DNA from: an uncultured Lachnospiraceae bacterium
GTDB taxonomy: Bacteria; Bacillota; Clostridia; Lachnospirales; Lachnospiraceae
NCBI GenBank assembly: GCA_934437985.1
Contig: CAKSBI010000002.1
Coordinates: forward strand, 55,159-119,158
DNA: 64,000 nt
Reading direction: 5' to 3'
Shown here: positions 54,058 to 62,642 of the stretch, piece by piece
Layout: each line of letters opens with the position of its first letter
Numbering within the stretch: position 1 is the stretch's first letter
Notes under the pieces: generated by a model
What the model was told of the DNA's origin: nothing
The model's input: only the letters and a program-made list of their open reading frames with translations
Databases searched by the model: none
Position numbers and translations under genes: made by a program

Positions 54058-56082
54058 TTATTTCTTAAACTTTTCTACAATGGAATTAATATTGCGTGCA
54101 TTTTTCTGGTTTGCTGATACGAGCATCCTGAGCTTTTGGGCAATATCATTAGTAACCTGGGCTTTGGCAATGATATTATCAATACCGTTCTGATTGTTGG
54201 ATGTTATGGTATCGAACTGCTTCATCTGTCTCTGGATATCATCAATTGCAGATGCAACATTGATTGCAGCCTTATCAATCTCGTCAATTGTCTCCTTAAG
54301 TGCATAGTAGCCGGAACCATACTGCTCCATAAAAGACATGATCTCTTTAAAACAGGATTCTATATGGGTAACACTGTCATTGGTTGACTTGCATACACTC
54401 TGGATATCAGTAGCAACAAGGGATGAATCCTCCGCAAGCTTCTTAATCTCCCTGGCTACAACAGCAAAGCCATTGCCTGCCTCGCCTGCCCTTGAAGCCT
54501 CTATAGAAGCATTAAGTGCAAGAATATTGGTCTGGCTAGAGATGCCGAGGATGCTGTCTGCCTTCTGATTGATCTGTGTAAGAGTCTGAAGCTCGTCAAT
54601 TGCTTTGTTGATATTAAACTTCATAATATCGATCTTGTCTGTTATTGTTCCGGAGCTGCCTGAATTGTCATGCTCCACTTCGCCATCAGCGTCCAGTATT
54701 GATAGATGCATTGCATCGTCATCAATATAGTCGTCGGCATTGATCTTTTCATTAACAAGTACTGTAAGATCAGATACCATCTTATTAATTGAATGTATCT
54801 GCCCAGTAACCTGTCCGACTATGTGGGTTGTTCTTGCGATAGTCTCTGAAAATGCTTCGGTAGTAGTTGTATTGTCAGCGGCACAGTTGACTAATTCTGA
54901 AACAGTATACTTCATTATGCCGGCATCATTTGAAAGTGAATCAGAGCACTCGGCAAGAGTGTTGACGATATCGCTCCATGTGACCGTGAGATGATCTACG
55001 GAAGAGGCAATCTCGCCTATCTCGTTCCGGTTATTCTTAAATGCCTGAATGTCCTTATTCTTTTTTAATGACAGATCCCCAAGAGAATTAACGGCAACCT
55101 TCACTCTCTGTAGAGGAGCTGAAATGAGCTTTGAGAGAATAAGGGCGCATACAACGAGTAACAACAGGCCGATTGCGCATGCTGCAAGAAGTCCCTGCAG
55201 GGTAGTTTTACTGGCAGCAAAAACCTCGGATTCAGGGTCTGACATTACAAGGACCATATTATATTCAGGAAGCGCCTTATATGCAAGGATGCTTTTTATT
55301 CCATTGTTTTCAATTGACATGGTTCCTGAATTGCTGTCATTCTTAACCTCATTCATTACCCTGGTCATATTACTGTCTTTTATTGGCTGAAGGGACAATT
55401 CATTGTTAGAGTGATATGCATATACTTCATTGGTTATATCAAGGATAGCGTATTCCTGCTCATCAAGACCTGATATTGACATCTTGCCGAGAATGTCATT
55501 GAGTCCTGCGATAAATGGTGCACCGCCGACAAATCCGATTGGATTGCCGCTGTCATCAAAAATTGCCATGCGCATATTGATGACAATAGAACCTGATGCA
55601 GGAGACTTGAACGAACCGGAGTTAACAAATCCACCCTTTGCATTGACCGTCGTGTTCTGATACGTGGTAAGCTCATCTCCCTCGCGTGTTACCATGCCTA
55701 CTGCTTCGGGATTAGAGTGGGCGAGAACCCTGGTCTCCCATGTACTGACGTATATGCCCTCCCAGTTATTAAGAAATGAAAAATAGTCTTCGGTATAGTT
55801 CTGTGCCCTTGCTACACGTGATGGGTCAGCCGGCTTCTCAAGCAGCTCTTTAATTACCGGAGCGGTAGAATACTCTTTAAGAAGATACTCGGAATTTTCA
55901 ATGAATTCTGAGATTATAGCGGCTTCACCATTAAGCCCCGTTGTCATATTGTCAATCGCACTGTTCTTCGTAAGAATTGAGAGATTACTGCTAAGAAACA
56001 GATATAACAGCCCCATGACAAATAATGCTATAACAGCAACTCCTGAAGATATAACAGTTGACATTTTCTGGTTACGAAACAT
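54058..56082 (-). CDS. Methyl-accepting chemotaxis protein
   Basis: A 674-residue chemoreceptor: helix TM1 (about 10-30), a double-Cache-like periplasmic sensor (about 35-285; NNWEGIYVSTWETRVLAHSNPEAVG and IGFVGGAPFIAGLN), TM2 (about 295-320), HAMP, and a cytoplasmic signalling domain whose hairpin tip is ISSQTNILALNASIEASRAGEAGNGFAVVA, followed by REIKKLAEDS. The Cache pattern suggests small organic ligands such as amino or organic acids. ATG 56082 is chosen because AGGGGGGT lies 6 bases before it on the minus strand; a longer frame to 56208 is AT-rich non-coding-like sequence. A promoter is visible upstream. Confidence 0.92.
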   Translation of the reverse strand: MFRNQKMSTVISSGVAVIALFVMGLLYLFLSSNLSILTKNSAIDNMTTGLNGEAAIISEFIENSEYLLKEYSTAPVIKELLEKPADPSRVARAQNYTEDYFSFLNNWEGIYVSTWETRVLAHSNPEAVGMVTREGDELTTYQNTTVNAKGGFVNSGSFKSPASGSIVINMRMAIFDDSGNPIGFVGGAPFIAGLNDILGKMSISGLDEQEYAILDITNEVYAYHSNNELSLQPIKDSNMTRVMNEVKNDSNSGTMSIENNGIKSILAYKALPEYNMVLVMSDPESEVFAASKTTLQGLLAACAIGLLLLVVCALILSKLISAPLQRVKVAVNSLGDLSLKKNKDIQAFKNNRNEIGEIASSVDHLTVTWSDIVNTLAECSDSLSNDAGIMKYTVSELVNCAADNTTTTEAFSETIARTTHIVGQVTGQIHSINKMVSDLTVLVNEKINADDYIDDDAMHLSILDADGEVEHDNSGSSGTITDKIDIMKFNINKAIDELQTLTQINQKADSILGISSQTNILALNASIEASRAGEAGNGFAVVAREIKKLAEDSSLVATDIQSVCKSTNDSVTHIESCFKEIMSFMEQYGSGYYALKETIDEIDKAAINVASAIDDIQRQMKQFDTITSNNQNGIDNIIAKAQVTNDIAQKLRMLVSANQKNARNINSIVEKFKK

Positions 56083-56134
56083 TATATACCCCCCTCTGTT
56101 CAATAATACATTTTGAAAAAATATACTATATATA

Positions 56135-56162
56135 ATGATACTAAATTGTGGAATTATGTCAA
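56135..56162 (-). promoter_or_regulatory. Promoter of the chemoreceptor gene
   Basis: On the minus strand TTGACA (56162-56157), a 16-base spacer and TATCAT (56140-56135) lie about 55 bases before the ATG. Confidence 0.5.
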
Positions 56163-56257
56163 TAATTTTATTGAAAATAAGTAAAGGATTCTGATGTGCA
56201 ATTGGCATTGGAATAGTGAGGTGTTGAGTAAAAAATATATGAATAATATAACATATA

Positions 56258-56287
56258 TTGACATATAATAAAATGTTGTGTTAATAT
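56258..56287 (+). promoter_or_regulatory. Promoter-like element, first of a related pair
   Basis: TTGACA (56258-56263), 18 bases, TAATAT (56282-56287). It shares the exact 15-mer ATATATTGACATATA with the second promoter at 56504-56518, and both are followed by TTGGTGGAAA (56309 and 56547). No gene of normal size follows. Confidence 0.4.
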
Positions 56288-56508
56288 CTAACATATTACG
56301 ACAGGCAGTTGGTGGAAAAGAAACTATAATTGGCGTTCGTATTTTCTTTTAGAAGGAATAATAGCTTTGATATTCCTATAATATTTTCTTGCATTTTTGT
56401 TCATTGTATTCCTTCATGGTAACTGTAGCTTACAGATATTGTACCTATAATGATATTTATACAACAAAATAGAGAAAAAAGTATATGCATAGAAAAAACT
56501 AAAATATA

Positions 56509-56537
56509 TTGACATATAGTAGTAATAATGATAAAAT
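56509..56537 (+). promoter_or_regulatory. Strong promoter of a miniature transcription unit
   Basis: TTGACA (56509-56514), a 17-base spacer and TAAAAT (56532-56537). Transcription from about 56544 would cover a 12-codon frame with a good ribosome site and then a long hairpin. Confidence 0.5.
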
Positions 56538-56571
56538 TAACAAGAATTGGTGGAAATGATGGAGAATGTAC

Positions 56572-56610
56572 ATGAATATATGGAAGTATGCAGAGAATGA
56601 ATTTGAATAA
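56572..56610 (+). CDS. Candidate 12-residue peptide
   Basis: ATG 56572 is 7 bases after GGAG (56561-56564). The frame codes MNIWKYAENEFE and stops at 56610, exactly where a hairpin begins. It may be a leader peptide, a signal peptide-like product or chance. There is no homology information, and the small size makes this weak. Confidence 0.25.
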   Translation: MNIWKYAENEFE

Positions 56611-56651
56611 GCGTTCTTTTCATAAGACAGTAGGATGTCTGAAAAGAACGC
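56611..56651. repeat. Long hairpin at the edge of the insertion-sequence remnant
   Basis: GCGTTCTTTTC (56611-56621) pairs perfectly with GAAAAGAACGC (56641-56651); inside, AGACA pairs with TGTCT. No T-run follows on either strand, so it is not a standard terminator. It lies 4 bases from the stop of the transposase fragment and may be an end of that element. Confidence 0.6.
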
Positions 56652-56655
56652 TGTA

Positions 56656-57060
56656 TTAAAATTGTGATAATATTATACTCAACTTTCCCATTAGCAAAGC
56701 TACAAGATTATCAAAAAACGATTGTAAGTCCACTAAAAAATCCTGCTTAAAGCGAGTGATTTTTGAATCATCAGGAACCTTAGTAAAACCACAGAATTCT
56801 TTAAGATGTCTGGAATAATGCAGAAAGATTAGCAAAAGAGAATCTGTTGGAATAGAAAAGAGACGTTGGATAATCAAAGCCCAAAGCATGGCATTCAATG
56901 GGTATTTATGATTTCTGCCAGTGGATGCATAGTAATGATGACGAAAAGAAATCGGAACAATTTCATCGAGGTCAATGTGCTTTTCAAGCAGAGTAAGAAA
57001 CTGAGGTTTGTCAGATTCATAAATATCTTTACATTCTTCAAAAAAATTGTAGGTAAAGTG
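56656..57060 (-). pseudogene. Transposase remnant (N-terminal fragment of a DDE transposase)
   Basis: The minus-strand frame, open from 57060 to 56656, reads YNFFEECKDIYESDKPQF, then DLDEIVPISFRHHYYASTGR, KYPLNAMLWALIIQRLFSIP, FCGFTKVPDDSKITRFKQDF and SFFDNLV. This matches the N-terminus of IS1182-like transposases (the helical domain before the catalytic core). It then breaks off into LMGKLSIILSQF and a stop, without any DDE core, and an in-frame stop at 57061-57063 precedes it. So both ends are lost. The remnant marks a past insertion beside the ABC cluster. Confidence 0.75.
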
Positions 57061-57063
57061 TTA

Positions 57064-57401
57064 GGCAAGATGACACATATTACGGCATGTCTTGCTATAA
57101 TGAATATGAATAGTACTTGTTTTTTCTTGACATATCAGCCGGATGTGCCAGAAGAATAAATCTATGTATTTTTTGAAATTATTAGTATTTACGCTCGTGA
57201 AGTATATCATACAGGGTTATACACCAATGATGCAAGATTGGCATGTTACCCTAATAAAGTAACTAAAGCGACGGGACATGCATCGGTTTAAGTCATTATT
57301 GATAGCACACCGGTAAGAGATGCATGTGGCATTTGCTTGCTGCATGCATCATATTGATATGTGTACTATAACACATAAATATCAAGGAAAAGAGGGAAAA
57401 A
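57064..57401. other. AT-rich intergenic stretch before the ABC-lipoprotein cluster
   Basis: No gene is supported in these 338 bases. A hairpin GATGCATG (57319-57326)/CATGCATC (57343-57350) is present. A TTGATA...TATAAC pair near 57354-57372 is a weak promoter candidate for the lipoprotein gene. Confidence 0.5.
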
Positions 57402-58589
57402 ATGAGAAATAATATATACAAGCTGATTATTGGCGGGCTTATGTGTTTGTGTTTGACAGGTTGTCAGAAAGCACCTGAGAAGGTAGTAGAGGATATGAAA
57501 GAGTATGGAGAGAATGAACAAAAAAAGGAATCAGAAATCACATACTGCAGCCCTCAAGAATTGAAAAATCTTGATGTTAAAGCTATTATGGGAAAAGGGT
57601 ACAGTGTAAGAATACCGGATAATATTGATTTTTCAAGAGTTGAAGATGTATGTGAACTAACAGTGAAATTTAAGGAGAATTTTGTAGCTGACTATGAGAA
57701 AAAATATGCCGAGCTTTTTGGCTTTGACCTGTCAAAACTTGAAGAAAGCAGAGGAGACAGAGTTGTGGGAGGCAGATTAAAACAGGGTGATGATGAAGAA
57801 AAGAAAATTCATTATGGAATAAGAGATAATGGGTTACTGGCATATATGTCCGGGCATTGGTTTGATGATGCAGCAGAAAGTAAAGTTGAAGGAAGATATG
57901 ATATTTTAAAGGATGATATTGAGAATGTCAAAATTGATTTTGCGGGTGATAGTATAAGATTAAGCGATATGTGTAAGAAAAGCGAAGAGTGGTTTAATAC
58001 CAATATTGGAACTGATACACTTACTTATAATGTGACTGATGCATTAGTAAGAAATGTCCGCTATGGTTCAGAAAATGTAAAAAGACTATCACTATGTGGT
58101 GAATTTGCGTATAAAGGAATCTTTTTTAATAATCATTTATTTGACATGAGCGAGGTGTCAGGAACTGAGTATACATCTATACTTACAAATTCAGTTGTGA
58201 GCGAATACGAAGCTGCTGATGATATGGTCAAATTGGTAGTGAATGACTGCCTGTTTGAGGTTACAGATGCCAAAAAACTTGATAAGATTGTTGATTTTGA
58301 AAGTGCTTTGAGAATAGTAGAGGAAGAACTCACAGGATTCAGGTTGTTTGAGTTTTGCGATGTGATGCCCTTATATGTTATGGAAACTGTTTCGGATGAA
58401 AGTGGCGGTATTGATCCAAAGGCACCGGGAATTGAACTTAAGGCAAGGCCCGTATATGCATTTCTTGAAAAGGGTGACCTAAGTAGTGATGAAATGCCGG
58501 ATGACATAACGATAGCGCTTAATAAATATGGAAGATTTGTATATGTTGATATGGTAACAGGAGAATTTGTTACGGATATCGAAAAATAA
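57402..58589 (+). CDS. Lipoprotein of unknown function, ABC-cluster associated
   Basis: A 395-residue protein with a lipoprotein signal peptide (lipobox CLTGC, Cys about 21), then a charged linker and a mixed alpha/beta ectodomain. Nothing recognisable as a known substrate-binding family; late segments such as FEFCDVMPLYVMETVSDE and GIELKARPVYAFLEKGD recall the large ectodomain-type lipoproteins that accompany ABC exporters. AGAGGGAAAAA precedes the ATG. It is followed 28 bases later by the first membrane gene. The codon and base use looks more AT-rich than the genes to the left. Confidence 0.7.
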   Translation: MRNNIYKLIIGGLMCLCLTGCQKAPEKVVEDMKEYGENEQKKESEITYCSPQELKNLDVKAIMGKGYSVRIPDNIDFSRVEDVCELTVKFKENFVADYEKKYAELFGFDLSKLEESRGDRVVGGRLKQGDDEEKKIHYGIRDNGLLAYMSGHWFDDAAESKVEGRYDILKDDIENVKIDFAGDSIRLSDMCKKSEEWFNTNIGTDTLTYNVTDALVRNVRYGSENVKRLSLCGEFAYKGIFFNNHLFDMSEVSGTEYTSILTNSVVSEYEAADDMVKLVVNDCLFEVTDAKKLDKIVDFESALRIVEEELTGFRLFEFCDVMPLYVMETVSDESGGIDPKAPGIELKARPVYAFLEKGDLSSDEMPDDITIALNKYGRFVYVDMVTGEFVTDIEK

Positions 58590-58617
58590 ATTCATATATT
58601 TTTTTATGGTGACAGAT

Positions 58618-59334
58618 ATGATTATGAATAGAAAAATTATGTTTTTTTACATTCTTGCAATATTGTCTCTTGTAATAATGTGTATGTTATCTCGGTGTTG
58701 CAATATTGGCATGAATGATGAAACTTATTCCGTACTAAAGGTTATACTTTCGTTTTCAAAAGAACAGATGAAGCAGAATGGTATCGTGTTAGGAATGGCA
58801 ACAAATGGTATAGGTACATATTGGACATATCTTGTAATGTCGGTTACACTGTCCATGCCGGTAGCACTTTATGTATTTCATGAGTTGAAAAGTAAATCAT
58901 ATTTGAATGTGATGATTCGCAAGGGAAAATACAGGTATATATATTCAAGGCTGCTGAATGCAATGACAGGTGCTTTGTTCGTTGTACTTGCAGCAATGCT
59001 CATATATTCAGTGATTTTGCTGATTTGCTTCCCAATGGAGGCAGATAATATCATTGTTCCTTCCGGGGATGTATATACATTAGGAAAGTTTATTTCTGAT
59101 ATGATGTTACAAATCGGTTATTTTATTCTGTACGGAATTATGCTTGCGCTTATTGGAACATTATTTGTATACATATACCTTGATTTGCTGTTTGATATGA
59201 GTCTGGTATTTATATTTGCATATTTTTCGGCAAATCTTTTTCTTCAGGATAATTATATTTTCCCGGCAGCGTTTATTGTTATCTGTACGGTCATGTACGG
59301 AATTATATGGAGAATAAGGAGTGCAGCACTATGA
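58618..59334 (+). CDS. ABC-2-type membrane protein (first of two)
   Basis: About 238 residues with six likely helices (first IMFFYILAILSLVIMCML, last AFIVICTVMYGIIWRI). No catalytic motif is seen. The start is uncertain: ATGs at 58606, 58618 and 58624 are in frame, and GGTGA at 58608 favours 58618 or 58624. The last bases overlap the next gene as ATGA. It probably forms the membrane part of an ABC exporter with the next protein. Confidence 0.7.
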   Translation: MIMNRKIMFFYILAILSLVIMCMLSRCCNIGMNDETYSVLKVILSFSKEQMKQNGIVLGMATNGIGTYWTYLVMSVTLSMPVALYVFHELKSKSYLNVMIRKGKYRYIYSRLLNAMTGALFVVLAAMLIYSVILLICFPMEADNIIVPSGDVYTLGKFISDMMLQIGYFILYGIMLALIGTLFVYIYLDLLFDMSLVFIFAYFSANLFLQDNYIFPAAFIVICTVMYGIIWRIRSAAL

Positions 59335-60209
59335 AATTTGGTTCAGATATAGGAAGAATTGCCGTATCAGAGTACAGACGATTTGTGATGAATCCACGAA
59401 TGATTCTGCTGGTAGTTGCAATTCTTATCATCAGGACAATGGTTATACTGCCTGTCACAGAGGCAGCTGACAGCATGGGTGAAGTTATTAATATAGTTGA
59501 AATGCCGATTGCCATTGTAAGTTCGTGGATTAGTATTCTGCTTATTGTAATATCGTATGTGGTTTTGATGTCTTCATTTCCTTCAGTAGATGATAATATG
59601 CAGCTGTATATAACCAGAACGAGTAAGAAAAGATGGATAATTGGAGAATTTATATTCCAGATTGTCTCAGCATTTTCTTATACGGCAGTAATTGCATTGG
59701 TGGGGATTATAAGTGGTGCAAAAAGGGCTTATGTTTTAAATGGCTGGAGTCTTGTGGTTACTGCTTATGATGATTTGATGGGTGATAAGAGTTTTATAAA
59801 AATGAGTGAATATATCCCCGGAAGTCTTTGCAATCAGATGACACCATATAAGGCATTTGTTTATTCCTACTTCCTGCTCTTTTTATTTCTTGTGTTTTGT
59901 AATCTGTTGTTTTTGCTTGGATGCATGTATTCGCGCAGGCTGCTTTTCTTCTTCATACAGACGGCTCACGTTGCTATCGGTTGTGCAATAATGCAGATAG
60001 ATGTGAAAGGAAAAAGTATATCATGGCTGTTTCCTGTAACACATGCCATGCTCCTGAAACACTATAATAATTATTTTAGAAAATATATATTTCCACCATG
60101 GCTGTCAGTTGTGATTCTGGGTGTGGCATGCATAATCATGTTTGTAATCATATACAGAAAAAGCAGCAAAGTTAGTCTTGATATGATAGGAGGAACGGTA
60201 TTTTCATGA
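59331..60209 (+). CDS. ABC-2-type membrane protein (second of two)
   Basis: A 292-residue protein with about six helices (for example MILLVVAILIIRTMVIL, ISILLIVISYVVLMSSF, YFLLFLFLVFCNLLFLLGC). AAGGAG is 9 bases before ATG 59331, which overlaps the previous stop (ATGA). It pairs with the first membrane protein and with the ATPase, whose ATG again overlaps this stop by 4 bases. Confidence 0.75.
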   Translation: MKFGSDIGRIAVSEYRRFVMNPRMILLVVAILIIRTMVILPVTEAADSMGEVINIVEMPIAIVSSWISILLIVISYVVLMSSFPSVDDNMQLYITRTSKKRWIIGEFIFQIVSAFSYTAVIALVGIISGAKRAYVLNGWSLVVTAYDDLMGDKSFIKMSEYIPGSLCNQMTPYKAFVYSYFLLFLFLVFCNLLFLLGCMYSRRLLFFFIQTAHVAIGCAIMQIDVKGKSISWLFPVTHAMLLKHYNNYFRKYIFPPWLSVVILGVACIIMFVIIYRKSSKVSLDMIGGTVFS

Positions 60210-60835
60210 TAAAAGTTAATAATGTTTCGCTAACAATAAAAAAATATAATATACTATCAGATGTTTCGCTAAATGTCGAAAAAGGACAGGCAGTAGGACT
60301 TGTAGGTGGCAATGGTTCGGGCAAAACCATGCTTATGAAGTGTATATGTGGATTCAATACATTATTTACAGGGGAGATTCGCGTTGATGATAAGGTTATC
60401 GGGAAAGACCTTGAATTTCCCGAAAATACCGGCTTCATAATTGAAACGCCCGGTTTCATCCCCTATATGTCAGGGTTTGATAATCTTAAAGTACTTGCTA
60501 AGATAAAAAATAAGATTACGCATGAAGATATTCGCGATTATATGAATCTTGTGGGATTGGATCCGGATAGCAAAAAAAATGTGAAGAAATATTCGCTTGG
60601 CATGAGGCAGAGACTCGGAATAGCACAGGCATTAATGGAGGACCCCAAAGTGTTAATACTTGATGAACCCTTCAACGGACTTGATAAAAGTATGACACAG
60701 AGAATAAGAGAGATTCTTGTGGAGGAAAAACAGAAGGGGAAGACGATACTTTTGGTTTCACATAATGAAAATGATATTTCGTATATATGTGATAAGATAT
60801 ATGAGATTGATGGGGGCAGGATTTGGACAGTGTGA
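60206..60835 (+). CDS. ABC transporter ATP-binding protein
   Basis: A 209-residue ABC ATPase. Walker A is GGNGSGKTMLMKCICG, the signature YSLGMRQRLGIAQALM, Walker B VLILDEPFNGLD, and the switch His is in VSHNENDISY. The LGMRQRLGIA signature and short length are typical of ABC-2 exporters for peptides or antibiotics (BcrA-like). It completes a lipoprotein-membrane-membrane-ATPase cluster; export of a toxic peptide or lipid, or sensing/defence against one, is inferred only. Confidence 0.88.
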   Translation: MIKVNNVSLTIKKYNILSDVSLNVEKGQAVGLVGGNGSGKTMLMKCICGFNTLFTGEIRVDDKVIGKDLEFPENTGFIIETPGFIPYMSGFDNLKVLAKIKNKITHEDIRDYMNLVGLDPDSKKNVKKYSLGMRQRLGIAQALMEDPKVLILDEPFNGLDKSMTQRIREILVEEKQKGKTILLVSHNENDISYICDKIYEIDGGRIWTV

Positions 60836-61089
60836 TTAAGGTTATTCAGGATAAGATTAGCAAATATGTTAATGGAAATATGTAATGCGTTTTCTGTGTT
60901 TTAAAAGATGGTCTGGTACACAGATGTGTATTAGATTAAAGCTACATTCAGAAGCTGCAAATTTGGTTTTTTCAACAGATACGGTAACAGATGTTTGGTA
61001 TTGGAATTAATAATTTTACCTGAACTGTTACCTGATTTCTTTTGGGTTTACTTTTTTTTAGAATACTGCAAAAAAAATTGAAAAAAGGT
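60836..61089. other. Intergenic stretch between the ABC cluster and the infC leader
   Basis: No gene is supported. GGTAACAG (about 60985-60992) and CTGTTACC (about 61025-61032) form an 8-bp inverted repeat with a wide loop, followed by a T-rich stretch, a possible weak terminator of the ABC cluster. Confidence 0.4.
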
Positions 61090-61118
61090 TGACAAAGCAG
61101 AATAAAAATGATAATATA
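61090..61118 (+). promoter_or_regulatory. Sigma-A promoter of infC-rpmI-rplT
   Basis: TTGACA (61090-61095), a 17-base spacer and TAATAT (61113-61118) predict a start at about 61125, giving a leader of about 275 bases before infC. Confidence 0.8.
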
Positions 61119-61124
61119 TGAACT

Positions 61125-61371
61125 GCTGTGAAGACACAGACGGATAAATAAAGCAGAGTGTGTCCACTCTCACCTTAGCACATACCTGTGACTTGGGTTA
61201 ATATTGTATCATATTAGCAGTTGACTGTATAGGGTATATCAGTATGTTGCAGGATAATCCGTATTCTGCAGATGAGATTTGGCTGGTAGAATAGATTCGG
61301 TTTATTATGGAGTTGCAGGCTGTTGATTAAATGAGGTGGACGAAGAATGCTTTGTCTGCTTTTTTATTTTT
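61125..61371 (+). promoter_or_regulatory. Leader of the infC operon with attenuator terminator (L20-leader type)
   Basis: The long leader has a hairpin AGAGTG/CACTCT near 61157-61172. At its end GACGAAG (61339-61345) pairs with CTTTGTC (61350-61356) around AATG and is followed by TGCTTTTTTATTTTT, an intrinsic terminator 30 bases before the infC start. In Bacillus the same operon is held by ribosomal protein L20 through such a leader terminator. The placement and operon content argue for the same control here, although I could not verify the L20 binding pseudoknot. Confidence 0.7.
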
Positions 61372-61400
61372 ACATTATAATTTTCTGGAGGTGCAAGACA

Positions 61401-61907
61401 ATTAGCGATTTTATGATTAATGAACAGATCAGGGACAGGGAAGTACGTCTCGTGAGTGATGATGGTGAACAGTTAGGTGTTATGCCGGTTAAGGAAGCAA
61501 TGAGGCTTGCAAGGGAAGCAGAGCTTGATCTTGTGAAGATTGCTCCGAATGCTAAACCACCGGTTTGCAAGATTGTCGATTATGGTAAGTTCCGTTACGA
61601 GCAGATGCGTAAGGAAAAGGAAGCCAGGAAGAAGCAGAAAGTAACAGATGTTAAAGAGATTCGTCTTTCACCGAACATAGATATTAATGATTTGAATACA
61701 AAGGCTAATCAGGCAAGAAAGTTCTTATCAAAGGGAGACAAGGTTAAGGTATCGCTTCGTTTCCGTGGACGTGAGATGGCTCATGTAGGCGTTGGTAAGC
61801 AGATACTTGATGATTTCTTTGAAAAGCTTGCAGATATGGCTGTTGTAGATAAACCAGCTAAGCTGGAAGGAAGAAGTATGGTCATGTTCTTATCTGAGAA
61901 GAGATAG
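61401..61907 (+). CDS. infC: Translation initiation factor IF-3 (AUU start)
   Basis: A 168-residue protein: [32 protein letters not shown], then [26 protein letters not shown], then [40 protein letters not shown]. The start is the ATT at 61401: GGAGGTG (61387-61393) is 7 bases upstream and translation gives the normal N-terminus M-S-D-F-M-I-N-E-Q. An AUU start is known for infC in Escherichia coli and other bacteria, where IF-3 discriminates against it and so regulates itself. The upstream ATG at 61347 would add a hydrophobic, leader-coded tail. Confidence 0.95.
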   Translation: MSDFMINEQIRDREVRLVSDDGEQLGVMPVKEAMRLAREAELDLVKIAPNAKPPVCKIVDYGKFRYEQMRKEKEARKKQKVTDVKEIRLSPNIDINDLNTKANQARKFLSKGDKVKVSLRFRGREMAHVGVGKQILDDFFEKLADMAVVDKPAKLEGRSMVMFLSEKR

Positions 61908-61950
61908 TGGAGAATTATTTGACATACCAATATTAAGGAGGAATTTTATT

Positions 61951-62148
61951 ATGCCGAAAATGAAAACAAGAAGCGCGGCAGCAAAGCGTTTTAAGCAGAC
62001 TGGTTCTGGTAAGATTATTCGTATGAAAGCTAACAAGAGCCATATTCTTAACAAGAAGACAAGAAAAAGAAAGAGAAATCTCAGAAAGCAGACAGAGCTT
62101 GATGCTACTAATTACAAGCAGATGAGAAGATGCATGCCATATTTATAA
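61951..62148 (+). CDS. rpmI: 50S ribosomal protein L35
   Basis: A 65-residue, very basic protein, the usual length: [20 protein letters not shown], then [27 protein letters not shown] lies before the ATG, and it is 43 bases after infC. Confidence 0.97.
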   Translation: MPKMKTRSAAAKRFKQTGSGKIIRMKANKSHILNKKTRKRKRNLRKQTELDATNYKQMRRCMPYL

Positions 62149-62208
62149 GAAGTGTGCATTGATGGAAGTATAGTTAAGATTACATGATTTTTTAGGAGGT
62201 ATATAACA

Positions 62209-62565
62209 ATGGCAAGAGTTAAAGGTGGAATGAATGCCAAGAAGAAGCATAAGAGAGTTCTCAAGCTCGCTAAGGGATACCGCGGAGCAAGATCTAAACA
62301 GTACCGTGTTGCAAAGCAGTCTGTAATGAGAGCTTTGAATTCAGCATATGAAGGTAGAAAGCAGAGAAAGAGACAGTTCCGTAGATTATGGATTGCACGT
62401 ATCAACGCTGCAGCAAGGATCAATGGAATTTCATACAGCCAGATGATGCATGGTCTTAAGGTGGCTGAGGTTGACATCAACAGAAAGATGTTAGCAGAGA
62501 TGGCAATAAGTGATCCGGCAGGATTTGCAGCATTAGCAGAGCTTGCCAAGTCAAAGGTTGCTTAA
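62209..62565 (+). CDS. rplT: 50S ribosomal protein L20
   Basis: A 118-residue protein of standard length: [20 protein letters not shown], then [26 protein letters not shown] precedes the ATG. L20 is also the likely regulator of its own operon. A terminator follows. Confidence 0.97.
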   Translation: MARVKGGMNAKKKHKRVLKLAKGYRGARSKQYRVAKQSVMRALNSAYEGRKQRKRQFRRLWIARINAAARINGISYSQMMHGLKVAEVDINRKMLAEMAISDPAGFAALAELAKSKVA

Positions 62566-62585
62566 TCAATATTGAATTATTATCC

Positions 62586-62622
62586 GGCACTTCGATGTTG
62601 TTTTATCGGGGTGCCATTTTAC
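62586..62622 (+). terminator. Terminator of infC-rpmI-rplT
   Basis: GGCACTTCGAT (62586-62596) pairs with ATCGGGGTGCC (62605-62615), using two G-T pairs, and is followed by ATTTTA. Confidence 0.7.
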
Positions 62623-62642
62623 AAATATAAAGGAGGTATAAT

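Noticed and set aside
56083-56208. A 42-codon N-terminal extension of the chemoreceptor
   Set aside because: It is AT-rich, contains the promoter and ribosome site of the gene, and would put a charged/hydrophobic mix before the normal first helix.
61347-61400. ATG at 61347 as the infC start
   Set aside because: It lies in the leader terminator, codes a hydrophobic tail not found in IF-3, and has no proper ribosome site; the ATT at 61401 has GGAGGTG.
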